Of a stretch of DNA of 27,932 nucleotides, positions 1 to 6,147 are shown one piece after another. Position 1 is the first letter of the stretch, and each line of letters begins with the position of its first letter. This DNA is from CG2-30-51-40 sp041753575 (GTDB lineage: Bacteria; Desulfobacterota; DSM-4660; Desulfatiglandales; Desulfatiglandaceae), in NCBI GenBank assembly GCA_041753575.1, contig JBGSUA010000012.1:1-27932 (forward strand), written 5' to 3'. The translations under genes and the position numbers were made by a program. The notes beneath the pieces were generated by a model that had not been told where the DNA came from, ran no database searches, and was given only the letters and a program-made list of their open reading frames with translations.

Positions 1-156
1 TGCCTCGGCAACGGGGTCTTCGGAGCGGGGAACAAGATAAATCATTCCACCGTATTCAAATATATTCAGCTCAGTGCCCGGCTCAATTGCGTATTTCTTT
101 CTAATCGGAGCTGGAATTACAACTTGACCTTTAGCCAGCACGCGCACGGTGCCCAT
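1..156 (-). CDS. AbrB/MazE-type DNA-binding protein, N-terminal part
   Basis: The frame runs off the left edge, leaving 52 residues from the start codon (cat at 154-156). Residues 6-30 (VLAKGQVVIPAPIRKKYAI, then EPGTEL) have the swapped-hairpin AbrB/SpoVT pattern of antitoxins such as VapB and MazE, which bind DNA as dimers and repress their own operon. A strong Shine-Dalgarno sequence (AGGAGGTC on the minus strand, 161-169) fixes the start. A PIN or MazF toxin is expected just left of the window but cannot be seen. The family call is good; the exact role is inferred. Confidence 0.8.
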   Translation of the reverse strand, partial: MGTVRVLAKGQVVIPAPIRKKYAIEPGTELNIFEYGGMIYLVPRSEDPVAEA

Positions 157-305
157 AAAAGACCTCCTGAGCAGTTACGTTAAACCTTTTTAGTGAAGTG
201 CATTACTTTATACGCGAAATGTCAAACTAAGGATTTCACACTAACATTTGTCCTTGATGGGTAATAAGACCCGGAATATCGTTGCGTGGCCGTACCCCAT
301 TCAGT

Positions 306-330
306 GGACGTTGTTTACTTTTACAGATTT
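306..330 (-). repeat. Short element, reverse copy 1
   Basis: Read on the minus strand this is AAATCTGTAAAAGTAAAC followed by AACGTCC. It is the AACGTC variant and lacks the last C residues. It faces the forward copy at 378-403 across 47 bp. Confidence 0.85.
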
Positions 331-377
331 GTTCCAAACCTGTTTTATATACTATTATTATCATGCGCTATTTTTTG

Positions 378-403
378 AAATATGTAAATGTAAAGGGCGT
401 CCC
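378..403 (+). repeat. Short element, forward copy
   Basis: AAATATGTAAATGTAAAG followed by GGCGTCCC. It pairs with the reverse copy at 306-330 and ends 14 bp before the stop codon of the FemAB-like gene. Confidence 0.9.
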
Positions 404-417
404 TGAATATACAAATA

Positions 418-1476
418 TCATGCAATGTGCCTGTAGAGAAGAGAGCCGATAAGGCGCAGGATCGGTATCGGGCAGGAGCGGAAGACTTTGTTGTGCCAAC
501 CTGTGAGCCTGGTGTCGGGATTTTTTACAAAGCTGTTTCTGGCCGGGCTATACCTGTAATATTTCAGTGTGGACTCTGCGGCCCCCCATCCCCGTTTAAA
601 CTGCAAGAGCCCTTCGTTTTCAAGCTCTGTCCTTCCCAGGCTGAGGGTCTGAAATCCTTTGTCGCAATAATGCCTGATCGCCTCCCACATGATGAGGTTG
701 TTGGGCCTCAGGTGCTGGTGTTCCTTTTCAGACGCTCCGTATTTATAAATCGCCTGATTGCCGAAATGAAGGAAAACCGCGCCCGCAATGGGCAGGCCGT
801 CTTGAAGGCACAGGGCCGTGAAACCGTGCCCGGCCGAGACGATGTGCCTGTGGAGATTACGAAAAAATGAAAAGGGCTGAGGAGGGAGGCCGTGCTCTCT
901 TCTGGTCTTGCAGTGCAGGCGGTGGTATCGGGTCAAGCCGTCCATTGAGCTATCGAGCTTCACCTCCAGCCCTGCCTTCATCGCCTTCCTTATATTCCTC
1001 TTGTTGCTCTCCCTGAGGGAGGCGAAGATCTCATCAAGGGGCCTGGACAGATCCAGTATGTGCTCAAAAAAGACCTCGGAGGCTGGGATATCATCAGGAA
1101 ATCCCGCGCCTCCCCGCCATTCAAGATATCGCCAGCCGCGCTTTACCCCCTCTGTTTTAGCCATTTCGAGGGCTTTAAGAAAAAGATCCGGACTCTCGAA
1201 AATGCTATCGCAGCGATCAGTAAACGGAAGTGAAACTGCCCTGTTCCCTGTAATCAGGCTTCTCACCTCCATAAAGGGCATGAGAAGCTTTATCTTGCCT
1301 TCCTCAATGCAGGTCAAATAAAGCGGCCTGAAACCGTAAGTGTCGCTCACCACCCTCGCCCAAAAGGATGTGTAAAATATCCCGGCGCCTTCACTAGCTC
1401 CGATAAGGTCGTCCCAACCCTTATAGCTCAGTGGATTAATTAAGGGGACGTTCTTCACTTTTAAAGATTCTTCCAA
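418..1476 (-). CDS. FemAB-like GNAT N-acyltransferase (BioF2-like domain), N-terminus altered
   Basis: About 350 aa. The C-terminal half (residues 150-310) has the pattern of FemAB/BioF2-like acyltransferases: a basic stretch ESNKRNIRKAMKAGL, then GLPIAGAVFLHFGN, YKYGAS, and the late GLLQFKRGWGA. Members of this group occur in exosortase/PEP-CTERM polysaccharide loci, where they probably transfer an acyl or aminoacyl group in envelope assembly; the exosortase two genes upstream fits that. The beginning is odd. The frame has no ATG. The first available start is TTG at 1474-1476, and a reverse short element (1444-1469) is translated as residues 3-11. A GTG inside the element (1456-1458) is an alternative start. 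The native start and promoter were probably displaced by the element. Function is inferred from family and context. Confidence 0.75.
   Translation of the reverse strand: MEESLKVKNVPLINPLSYKGWDDLIGASEGAGIFYTSFWARVVSDTYGFRPLYLTCIEEGKIKLLMPFMEVRSLITGNRAVSLPFTDRCDSIFESPDLFLKALEMAKTEGVKRGWRYLEWRGGAGFPDDIPASEVFFEHILDLSRPLDEIFASLRESNKRNIRKAMKAGLEVKLDSSMDGLTRYHRLHCKTRREHGLPPQPFSFFRNLHRHIVSAGHGFTALCLQDGLPIAGAVFLHFGNQAIYKYGASEKEHQHLRPNNLIMWEAIRHYCDKGFQTLSLGRTELENEGLLQFKRGWGAAESTLKYYRYSPARNSFVKNPDTRLTGWHNKVFRSCPIPILRLIGSLLYRHIA
1444..1469 (-). repeat. Short element, reverse copy inside the 5' end of the FemAB-like gene
   Basis: On the minus strand AATCTTTAAAAGTGAAG followed by AACGTCCCC. It reads in frame with the FemAB-like gene (KVKNVPL) and supplies its only GTG start candidate. 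Confidence 0.85.
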
Positions 1477-1480
1477 CTTT

Positions 1481-1494
1481 GGGGACGCCCTTAA
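1481..1494 (-). repeat. Partial short element at the caspase stop codon
   Basis: On the minus strand this reads TTAAGGGCGTCCCC, the last half of the element. The TAA stop of the caspase gene (1491-1493) lies inside it. It stands 11 bp from the full copy at 1444-1469. Confidence 0.7.
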
Positions 1495-2306
1495 GCCGTA
1501 GTGAAGCGTTTCTTACGGGCGGCAGATGGGCATTCAAGCTGGGGCACCTGGTCGTAGCCCTCGAACTTGAGGGAGGCGCGAAGGCGCTTCAGGAGCTCCG
1601 CCCGCTTGATTTCGCCCTGCGCATCTCTGAGATGTTTGCATAAATAGTACGTGAAGGCGCCGTTGTAAGTCCCCTTGATATAGGCATCCGCAGATGTCTG
1701 GTTATCCTTGCACCCCGAAAAGAGCACATGGGTCTGGGGGTTTCCGGCACGGCCGATCTTCATTACGGGAAGGTCTTCTTCCTCCCTCATCCGGATGTCC
1801 ACGGGCGGCGCGAGGAACCTCGGTTTGATGCTGTCCTCGGGTCCGAGCATGGCCATGCCCCGGCCCTCCCTGGTCCCTGTCCCCGAGTGGCATGAGTCAA
1901 GAAGCACCTCAAGGTTCGCGCCTTTGGGTATTGTGGAGAAAATCTTTTTCAGGTCGTCATCCACTATGTATGTCGCGTCCCAATCCATGTCGTGGGGGCA
2001 GATGATCTCATCCATGTGGTCTTTAAGCTCGTCGCCGTCCCTATCCCTTATCTGGGAGCCGTGGCCGGAGAAGTGGAAGACCATCCGGTCGCCTGCCGAG
2101 GCGCCCTTCACAAGCCAGGCGAGCCTCTTCATGATGGCCGCCTTTGTGGCCCTCGTGTCCACAAGCGCCCTGATCTCCTTGACTTCAAAGCCGAAGTATT
2201 TCAGCAGCACGTCCCGGATGTTGGTCACATCGTTGACGCAGCCCTGGAGGTCGACTCCGGGCATCCTGTACTTGTTCACCCCTACAAGCAGCGCTCTATT
2301 TGCCAT
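1491..2306 (-). CDS. Caspase-like (peptidase C14, metacaspase-type) protease
   Basis: 271 aa. It opens with the p20 first strand RALLVGVNKY and has the catalytic His-Cys dyad: FHFSGHGSQ with His82, and LLDSCHSGT with Cys139. This is clan CD, family C14. The acidic tract around residues 90-118 resembles the loop used for calcium binding in metacaspases. Such enzymes cleave after basic residues and act in regulated proteolysis or cell-death-like responses in bacteria. No signal peptide or membrane segment is visible, so it should be cytoplasmic unless exported otherwise. Start ATG 2304-2306 has AAGGAG about 8 nt upstream. A short element begins only 22 bp upstream of the start, so the promoter must lie in or behind that element. 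The stop codon lies in a partial element. Confidence 0.88.
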   Translation of the reverse strand: MANRALLVGVNKYRMPGVDLQGCVNDVTNIRDVLLKYFGFEVKEIRALVDTRATKAAIMKRLAWLVKGASAGDRMVFHFSGHGSQIRDRDGDELKDHMDEIICPHDMDWDATYIVDDDLKKIFSTIPKGANLEVLLDSCHSGTGTREGRGMAMLGPEDSIKPRFLAPPVDIRMREEEDLPVMKIGRAGNPQTHVLFSGCKDNQTSADAYIKGTYNGAFTYYLCKHLRDAQGEIKRAELLKRLRASLKFEGYDQVPQLECPSAARKKRFTTA

Positions 2307-2328
2307 GACTTGATCTCCTTTCCATTTT

Positions 2329-2355
2329 GGGGACGTTCTTCATTTTTACACATTT
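2329..2355 (-). repeat. Short element, reverse copy upstream of the caspase gene
   Basis: On the minus strand AAATGTGTAAAAATGAAG followed by AACGTCCCC. Together with 2404-2428 it forms a 100 bp inverted pair with a 48 bp loop. Confidence 0.88.
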
Positions 2356-2403
2356 GGTTTTTGGTAGTCATTGATCCTATCCATTTTATTGGCTATTAAT
2401 TGG

Positions 2404-2428
2404 AATGTGTAAATGTAAAGAACGTCCC
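2404..2428 (+). repeat. Short element, forward copy at the exosortase stop codon
   Basis: AATGTGTAAATGTAAAG followed by AACGTCCC. Its last base is the first base of the exosortase stop codon (2428-2430). It is the right arm of the inverted pair that starts at 2329. Confidence 0.88.
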
Positions 2429-3279
2429 TATGTTTTGTTTCTTTCCGACCTTTTCAAGATCCACAAGATCGGCCCCAGGATGGAGAAGGCGATCAGGAGA
2501 TACACCACTCCGCCGCTTCTGTGGAGCCAGCTATCCAGCCAGGATTTATCAAGCTCGGCCGCAAGGGTCGTGAGAGACGTGATGCGAAGGGCGTTTTTGA
2601 AGATCGTCACAGGAAAGACGCAGAGGACCAGAATCACCCTCCGCCAGTTGCTCCGCAAAAACATGTGTCCCGCCACAACCGCCGTAATCACAAGAGCAAT
2701 GCTCGAACGTATGCCGCTGCACTCTTTTGCGACCTTCACCGCCACCCCGCCCGGCACCTCATAGACAAGCCCGTCCCTGAAGTAAGGTAGCCCGATGAGC
2801 TTGAAGATCGGCTCAACCGCGTTGGCGGACCAAACCTGGAGAGTCTCAACGACCGGATCAAGTATAAAGGTGGGGATCGGGATCAGGAATGCCATGAAGA
2901 GCAGAGGAAAGAGCCCCCTGCGGAATGCCGCGGTTCCAAAGACCGCGATGAAGCCGCCGATCAGCCAAAGCACAAAACCGGTGATGCACAGGGCCAGGAA
3001 ATCGTTTTCCGGGAGCCCAGAGCGATGCATGAAGCCGGCGCCGTAAGAGGCAAGGCCTATCGCCGCGAGAACAACCGCCGGTAGCGCCCTTGCCGCCCCA
3101 TCGGAGAAAATCCTTTTCCTCTCCGTTATGAGAAAATAAAGGCTCACGATCGGGATTAAAGGCATGTGGGAATAAAGTTGGTTGTTGAGAGAAAGCGCCG
3201 CCAACCGCTCAAGCGCCGGATAGTAAACCAGCGCGCCGACAATAACGATCAACACATAGGCCAGAACTCTTTTAGTCAC
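2428..3279 (-). CDS. Exosortase/archaeosortase family membrane transpeptidase
   Basis: 283 aa and strongly hydrophobic, with about eight predicted membrane segments. All three family signatures are present: ECSGIRSS with Cys187, NALRIT with Arg232, and WLHRSGG with His253. These form the proposed Cys-Arg-His active site of exosortases, which cleave PEP-CTERM-type sorting tails at the inner membrane and are linked to EPS production. The protein ends soon after the last helix, so it lacks the fused EpsI-type C-terminal domain seen in some exosortases. Start is GTG (3277-3279), supported by GAGG 6 nt upstream. The FemAB-like gene and the sugar genes beyond the island suggest one EPS locus split by the island. 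Its substrates are not in the window. Confidence 0.93.
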   Translation of the reverse strand: MTKRVLAYVLIVIVGALVYYPALERLAALSLNNQLYSHMPLIPIVSLYFLITERKRIFSDGAARALPAVVLAAIGLASYGAGFMHRSGLPENDFLALCITGFVLWLIGGFIAVFGTAAFRRGLFPLLFMAFLIPIPTFILDPVVETLQVWSANAVEPIFKLIGLPYFRDGLVYEVPGGVAVKVAKECSGIRSSIALVITAVVAGHMFLRSNWRRVILVLCVFPVTIFKNALRITSLTTLAAELDKSWLDSWLHRSGGVVYLLIAFSILGPILWILKRSERNKT

Positions 3280-3314
3280 GATTTTCCTCTACGATCAAAA
3301 GGTTAGCATCGGAA

Positions 3315-3320
3315 TATAAT
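3315..3320 (+). promoter_or_regulatory. Probable -10 box of the disrupted UPF0175 gene
   Basis: A perfect TATAAT lies 12 bp before the ATG at 3333. No good -35 hexamer is found 16-18 bp upstream, so this is only suggestive. It sits between the divergent exosortase start and the split antitoxin gene. Confidence 0.35.
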
Positions 3321-3332
3321 TGAGGCAGGCAG

Positions 3333-3347
3333 ATGAAGGTTCGCTCA
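3333..3347 (+). pseudogene. 5' fragment (first five codons) of the split UPF0175-type antitoxin gene
   Basis: The sequence ATGAAGGTTCGCTCA encodes MKVRS and stops exactly where the IS200/IS605 right end begins. Joined to the frame starting at 5105 (RVPDDIDKAI) it gives a normal UPF0175-like N-terminus. A GAGG lies about 7 nt before the ATG. The join is inferred from frame and family pattern. Confidence 0.6.
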
Positions 3348-3357
3348 TTGACATCCT

Positions 3358-3377
3358 CCCCGCCCTGAAGGGCGAGG
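3358..3377 (-). repeat. Right-end hairpin of the IS (recognition structure, probable 3' part of the guide RNA)
   Basis: On the minus strand CCTCGCCC, loop TTCA, GGGCGGGG: eight pairs with one G-T wobble. In this family such subterminal hairpins are bound by TnpA. The transcript of this region normally forms the scaffold of the TnpB-associated omega/reRNA, whose guide is the flank beyond the element. Confidence 0.75.
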
Positions 3378-3390
3378 ATTCCAAAAGCAG

Positions 3391-4584
3391 TTAGGCTGCT
3401 TTCAGGGTTCCTGCTTCACTGAGAGGCCTGACTGCGCCAATCTCTCCACAGGCTAACCGGGCGTGACCCGCCCTTAATATGTTTATAGCCGCATTTACGT
3501 CCGCATCATCGGCATGACCGCATCTCACGCAAATGAAGTCCGCCTGGGTCATCCGGTTCTCTTTTGCAGTGTGGCCACAGACCGGACATCTACGTGAGGT
3601 GTTCTTTGGATCAATCGCCAGCACAATCCCGTTTGCCCAGCCAACTTTATATTCAAGTTGCCTGCGGAACTCGCCCCAACCGGCGTCCAGAATGCTACGG
3701 TTCAAGCCGGATTTCCGGCAAACGTTCTTTCCAGGGTTGTCAATGGTGCCCTTTGCCGATTTCGACATTGCCTTTACCCGCAAATCCTCAAGGACGACCA
3801 TGCCGTGGTTTTTGGCTATGATAGTCGTTGTCTTGTGGATATGATCTCTGCGGGCGTCGGCAATTTTAGTGTGCAGTGCGGTTATCCGGGCTTTAAGTTT
3901 TTTGAAATTTTTAGAAAACTTCTTCTTACTTGACAACTTGCGTTGGAGCTTTGCCAGTTTCCTTTTATACTGGTTGAAATAAGTTGGGTTCTCGGTCGTT
4001 TGGCCGTCGGACATGGCACATAGCTTTTCAATTCCAATGTCAATACCGACAGCCGTCTTTTTTGGGGGCACATCAGCAATTGCGACTTCACAACAAATAG
4101 ATGCAAACCAGTGCTTTCCGTTCCTGGAAATGGTTATATGCCGGATAGTTCCCTCGATTGACTGGCTCTTGAAAAACCCAACCCAGCCCACCTTCGGCAG
4201 GAATATACGCCGGTTGTCGATATGGAACCCCTGTGGGAAACGAAACGAATCGGATGATTTCCCTTTCTTCTTACGTTCTGGAAAACTCGCACGCCCCTCA
4301 AAGAAGTTCTTGTACGCGATGTCAAGATCGCGCACCTTCTGCTGAAGAACCTGAGAAGGGACTTCTCCGATCCAGCCGTATTCGTGGCGAAGCTGGGTTA
4401 ACTCTGGGAGTTGATTGTATGAAGTTAAAGATTTCCGCCTCGATGAATAGAGTGTCACCCGCTGTTCAAGACATATGTTCCAGACCAGACGGCAAACACC
4501 CGCGATCTGGGCAAACTGCCTCTGTTGGTCGTCACCCGGCTTAAGCCTGAACTTGTATGTCTTGTGAATAGTCTTTGATGTCAC
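3391..4584 (-). CDS. tnpB: TnpB RNA-guided nuclease of the IS200/IS605 family (OrfB)
   Basis: 397 aa. It has an N-terminal helix-turn-helix (YKFRLKPGDDQQ), a split RuvC fold with GIDIGIEKL (Asp182), VVLEDLRV (Glu266) and DDADVNAAIN (Asp360/362), and a CxxC..CxxC zinc finger (Cys333, 336, 352, 355). All catalytic and zinc ligands are present, so the nuclease is probably active. TnpB proteins are the ancestors of Cas12 and cut DNA at the empty donor site using a guide RNA made from the element's end, which helps the element persist. The start here is GTG at 4582-4584, only 18 bp from the divergent tnpA ATG at 4603. The length is normal for the family. Confidence 0.95.
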   Translation of the reverse strand: MTSKTIHKTYKFRLKPGDDQQRQFAQIAGVCRLVWNICLEQRVTLYSSRRKSLTSYNQLPELTQLRHEYGWIGEVPSQVLQQKVRDLDIAYKNFFEGRASFPERKKKGKSSDSFRFPQGFHIDNRRIFLPKVGWVGFFKSQSIEGTIRHITISRNGKHWFASICCEVAIADVPPKKTAVGIDIGIEKLCAMSDGQTTENPTYFNQYKRKLAKLQRKLSSKKKFSKNFKKLKARITALHTKIADARRDHIHKTTTIIAKNHGMVVLEDLRVKAMSKSAKGTIDNPGKNVCRKSGLNRSILDAGWGEFRRQLEYKVGWANGIVLAIDPKNTSRRCPVCGHTAKENRMTQADFICVRCGHADDADVNAAINILRAGHARLACGEIGAVRPLSEAGTLKAA

Positions 4585-4632
4585 TTTTCCATTGACCTTT
4601 TCATGGCTTTAAAATATACTTGGCCAATGATA

Positions 4633-5040
4633 ATGCCAAGTGATTTAAGAACTGGAAGACATTGTGTTTCTAATATTCATGTTCATTTGGTCTTTGTGAC
4701 TAAATACAGGAAGACTGTTTTTGAAAAGATACACTTTGTCACGATGAAAATGATTTTTGAGAAGGTATGCGCTGATTTTGAATCCGAGCTGGTCGAAATA
4801 GATGGAGAAGCCGATCATGTCCACCTCCTTATACGATATCCTCCGAGAATACCGGTTTCCAAACTCGTAAACAGCCTGAAAGGAGTCTCCAGCCGTCTAA
4901 TGAAAAAACATCACCCTGAATTGCTTAAACTATACTGCAAGGGTGTGTTGTGGTCACCGAGTTACTTCGCCGCTAGTTGTGGCGGTGCGCCTATCTCAAT
5001 TATTCGTCAATACATTCAACAACAAAAAACACCAGGCTGA
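4633..5040 (+). CDS. tnpA: TnpA Y1-type single-strand transposase of IS200/IS605
   Basis: 135 aa from the ATG at 4633; the frame is open from an ATG at 4603. IS200-type TnpA proteins usually begin just before the RTGRHCV-like motif, which favours 4633. The HUH metal site is DHVHLLI and the catalytic tyrosine lies in IIRQYIQQQ (residues 72-74 and 137 counted from 4603). The enzyme cuts and rejoins single-stranded ends at subterminal hairpins. No premature stop or missing residue is seen. Both transposition genes look intact, so the element may still be mobile. Confidence 0.93.
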   Translation: MPSDLRTGRHCVSNIHVHLVFVTKYRKTVFEKIHFVTMKMIFEKVCADFESELVEIDGEADHVHLLIRYPPRIPVSKLVNSLKGVSSRLMKKHHPELLKLYCKGVLWSPSYFAASCGGAPISIIRQYIQQQKTPG

Positions 5041-5062
5041 ACCCCTCTCCGGCTGGGCCTTA

Positions 5063-5104
5063 TATCCCCACCATGAATGACGAGGTTTTACGGCCCGGTG
5101 GATA
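5063..5104. repeat. Left-end imperfect palindrome of the IS
   Basis: TATCCCCACC at 5063-5072 pairs with GGTGGATA at 5097-5104, with two unpaired C residues in the left arm. The outer base at 5104 marks the predicted edge of the element. The sequence does not match the 26 bp island element. Confidence 0.6.
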
Positions 5105-5380
5105 AGGGTTCCGGACGATATTGACAAAGCAATTGATTACGTCTCCCGGATGGAGAAGACGGAAAAGACTCAATCGCTGCGCAAGCTTGCCAGATTTGGC
5201 TTTGAAAACTATGTTGCCAGGGCCTACAGGGATGGCAGGCTTTCTCTCCGCGAGGCCGCCGGCCTTCTGCAGTTATCGCTTTCAGAAACAATGGACGTTT
5301 TTGAGCAGATGGGTATAAAGGGTAACATCGGGGCGCAGGAGGTTCTCTCAAGCTTGGAATCATTAGGTTGCGTTCACTGA
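5105..5380 (+). pseudogene. UPF0175-type antitoxin, 3' part, cut off by the IS
   Basis: The frame is open from 5105 and reads RVPDDIDKAIDYVSRMEK, then a helix-turn-helix-like part (ENYVARAYRDGRLSLREAA, then GLLQLS) and an acidic, leucine-rich end. This is the pattern of UPF0175 proteins, small HTH antitoxins usually paired with a DUF3368/PIN toxin. The first ATG in the remaining part is at 5150 and would skip about 15 conserved residues. With MKVRS from 3333-3347 the full gene would be 96 codons, a normal size. No toxin follows: a short element starts 8 bp after the stop, so this was already an orphan antitoxin cassette before the IS landed. Confidence 0.75.
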
Positions 5381-5388
5381 ATAACCTG

Positions 5389-5413
5389 AATCCGTAAAAG
5401 TGAAGGGCGTCCC
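5389..5413 (+). repeat. Short element, first copy of the array
   Basis: AATCCGTAAAAGTGAAG followed by GGCGTCCC. It starts 8 bp after the UPF0175 stop codon. Confidence 0.88.
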
Positions 5414-5430
5414 TCTATTGCTAAATGTTA

Positions 5431-5458
5431 TTGACATACGCTAGATGACCATTAAAAT
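5431..5458 (+). promoter_or_regulatory. Promoter of the Phd/RelE operon
   Basis: TTGACA (5431-5436), 16 bp, TAAAAT (5453-5458). This is a near-consensus sigma-70 promoter located between the element and the antitoxin start, so the cassette carries its own promoter. Confidence 0.75.
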
Positions 5459-5487
5459 GGCACTTAAACAAGCCATGGAGGATTCTG

Positions 5488-5757
5488 ATGGAAATCATTG
5501 ACGACTATGTGCCGGTGACCAAGGCAAAGGCATCTCTTCTGAATATCATGAGAAGGATTGAACTCTCGGACGAGAATATCGCAATAACCAAAAAAGGAGT
5601 CCCGAAAGCCGTGCTGATTAGCATGAAGAAATTCAAGGGGTTGATCGAAAGCCTTGACATTCTCTCGGATGAAGCTGCCATGAAGTCCCTGCGTAAATCC
5701 ATACGGGAGGCTCAGGAAGGCAGTTGGATTCCTTCGAATGAGGTCTTTGGCGAATGA
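5488..5757 (+). CDS. Phd/YefM-family antitoxin
   Basis: 89 aa. The N-terminus (VTKAKASLLNIMRRI, ENIAITKKGVPKAVLISMKKF) is the Phd/YefM fold, a DNA-binding dimer that represses its own operon. The C-terminal third is the likely toxin-neutralising tail. GGAGG (5477-5481) lies 6 nt before the ATG. The stop overlaps the toxin start by 4 bp (ATGA at 5754), so translation is coupled. Confidence 0.9.
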   Translation: MEIIDDYVPVTKAKASLLNIMRRIELSDENIAITKKGVPKAVLISMKKFKGLIESLDILSDEAAMKSLRKSIREAQEGSWIPSNEVFGE

Positions 5758-6047
5758 CCAGGCCATCAGCGCGATTCACCCCTGAGGCTGCCAGGCTTAT
5801 CTCACTGCTTCACCCCGAAATCAAAAAGATGATAAGGCTTGCCATAGATGGACTTCGGGATAACCCCATACTTGGAGATGACCTGCAGGAAGAGCTGTCC
5901 GGCTTCAAGTCATACAAGCCCAGACGGTATAGGATCATCTACAAGTTCGAGGAGGATAAGAACGCGATCAGTGTTTATTTGGTGGGACACAGAAGAGACG
6001 TGTACGCCCAATTCGGTCAACTGCTTAAGAACCTTAAGAATCCCTGA
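5754..6047 (+). CDS. RelE/ParE-family toxin
   Basis: 97 aa, basic, with the RelE/ParE pattern: a first helix (FTPEAARLISLLHPEIKK), KSYKPRRYRIIYKF and the C-terminal VYLVGHRRDVY. The His-Arg-Arg and Arg-Arg-Tyr-Arg residues fit ribosome-dependent mRNA cleavage as in RelE/YoeB, which commonly pair with Phd/YefM antitoxins. Gyrase inhibition (ParE-like) cannot be excluded from sequence. The gene is intact. It is the one plus-strand cassette gene whose stop is not next to an element (69 bp to 6117). Confidence 0.9.
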   Translation: MTRPSARFTPEAARLISLLHPEIKKMIRLAIDGLRDNPILGDDLQEELSGFKSYKPRRYRIIYKFEEDKNAISVYLVGHRRDVYAQFGQLLKNLKNP

Positions 6048-6116
6048 TCCCCGGAAGGCCCTGTCTGAAAACCTTCCCGGATCTTCACATTGCACAAGTC
6101 CCCTATCACTCACTGG

Positions 6117-6143
6117 AAATCTGTAAATATAAAGGACGTCCCC
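6117..6143 (+). repeat. Short element
   Basis: AAATCTGTAAATATAAAG followed by GACGTCCCC; contains the perfect palindrome GGACGTCC. It ends 4 bp before the HepT stop codon. Confidence 0.92.
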
Positions 6144-6147
6144 CTTT

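Larger units (their letters stand above)
157..417. other. Intergenic region with an inverted pair of the short element
   Basis: This stretch separates the AbrB gene from the FemAB-like gene. It holds one reverse copy (306-330) and one forward copy (378-403) of the island's 26 bp element, making a 98 bp inverted structure. I see no reading frame of credible coding quality. The left part (190-290) is upstream of the AbrB gene and should hold its promoter, but no clean -35/-10 pair stands out. Confidence 0.6.
3328..3480 (-). ncRNA. Probable TnpB-associated guide RNA (omegaRNA/reRNA)
   Basis: In IS605-family elements the RNA guiding TnpB derives from the tnpB 3' end plus the right end, and its guide is the first bases outside the element. 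Here that places the scaffold within about 3348-3480 and the guide at 3347 down to about 3328, beginning TGAGCGAACC on the minus strand. That guide lies over the 5' end of the interrupted antitoxin gene. The position is inferred; the 5' boundary is not known. Confidence 0.45.
3348..5104. mobile_element. IS200/IS605-family insertion sequence
   Basis: This 1757 bp element has divergent tnpB (minus) and tnpA (plus), the IS605/IS608 layout. The right end, next to the tnpB 3' end, has an 8 bp hairpin (3358-3377: CCCCGCCC, TGAA, GGGCGAGG) and terminates with TCAA on the minus strand at 3348. The left end, next to the tnpA 3' end, has TATCC..CACC (5063-5072) matching GGTGGATA (5097-5104). The boundaries are set by these hairpins and by the reading frame of the interrupted gene, which rejoins in frame when 3348-5104 is removed. 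As normal for this family there is no target duplication. It lies just outside the repeat-bounded array and its ends do not resemble the 26 bp element. Confidence 0.85.

Noticed and set aside
283..300. Additional partial element (GGCCGTACCCCAT)
   Set aside because: It resembles the end of the last copy (GGGCGTACCCCAT), but the left half is absent and the match is too short.
427..1321. Long plus-strand frames opposite the FemAB-like gene
   Set aside because: They have no domain pattern and are shadows of the minus-strand gene.
4633..5040. The IS200/IS605 TnpA as the enzyme that moves the 26 bp element
   Set aside because: The ends of the IS (TATCCACC and GGGGAGGATGTCAA-type) share no clear similarity with the element, and TnpA acts on its own hairpins.
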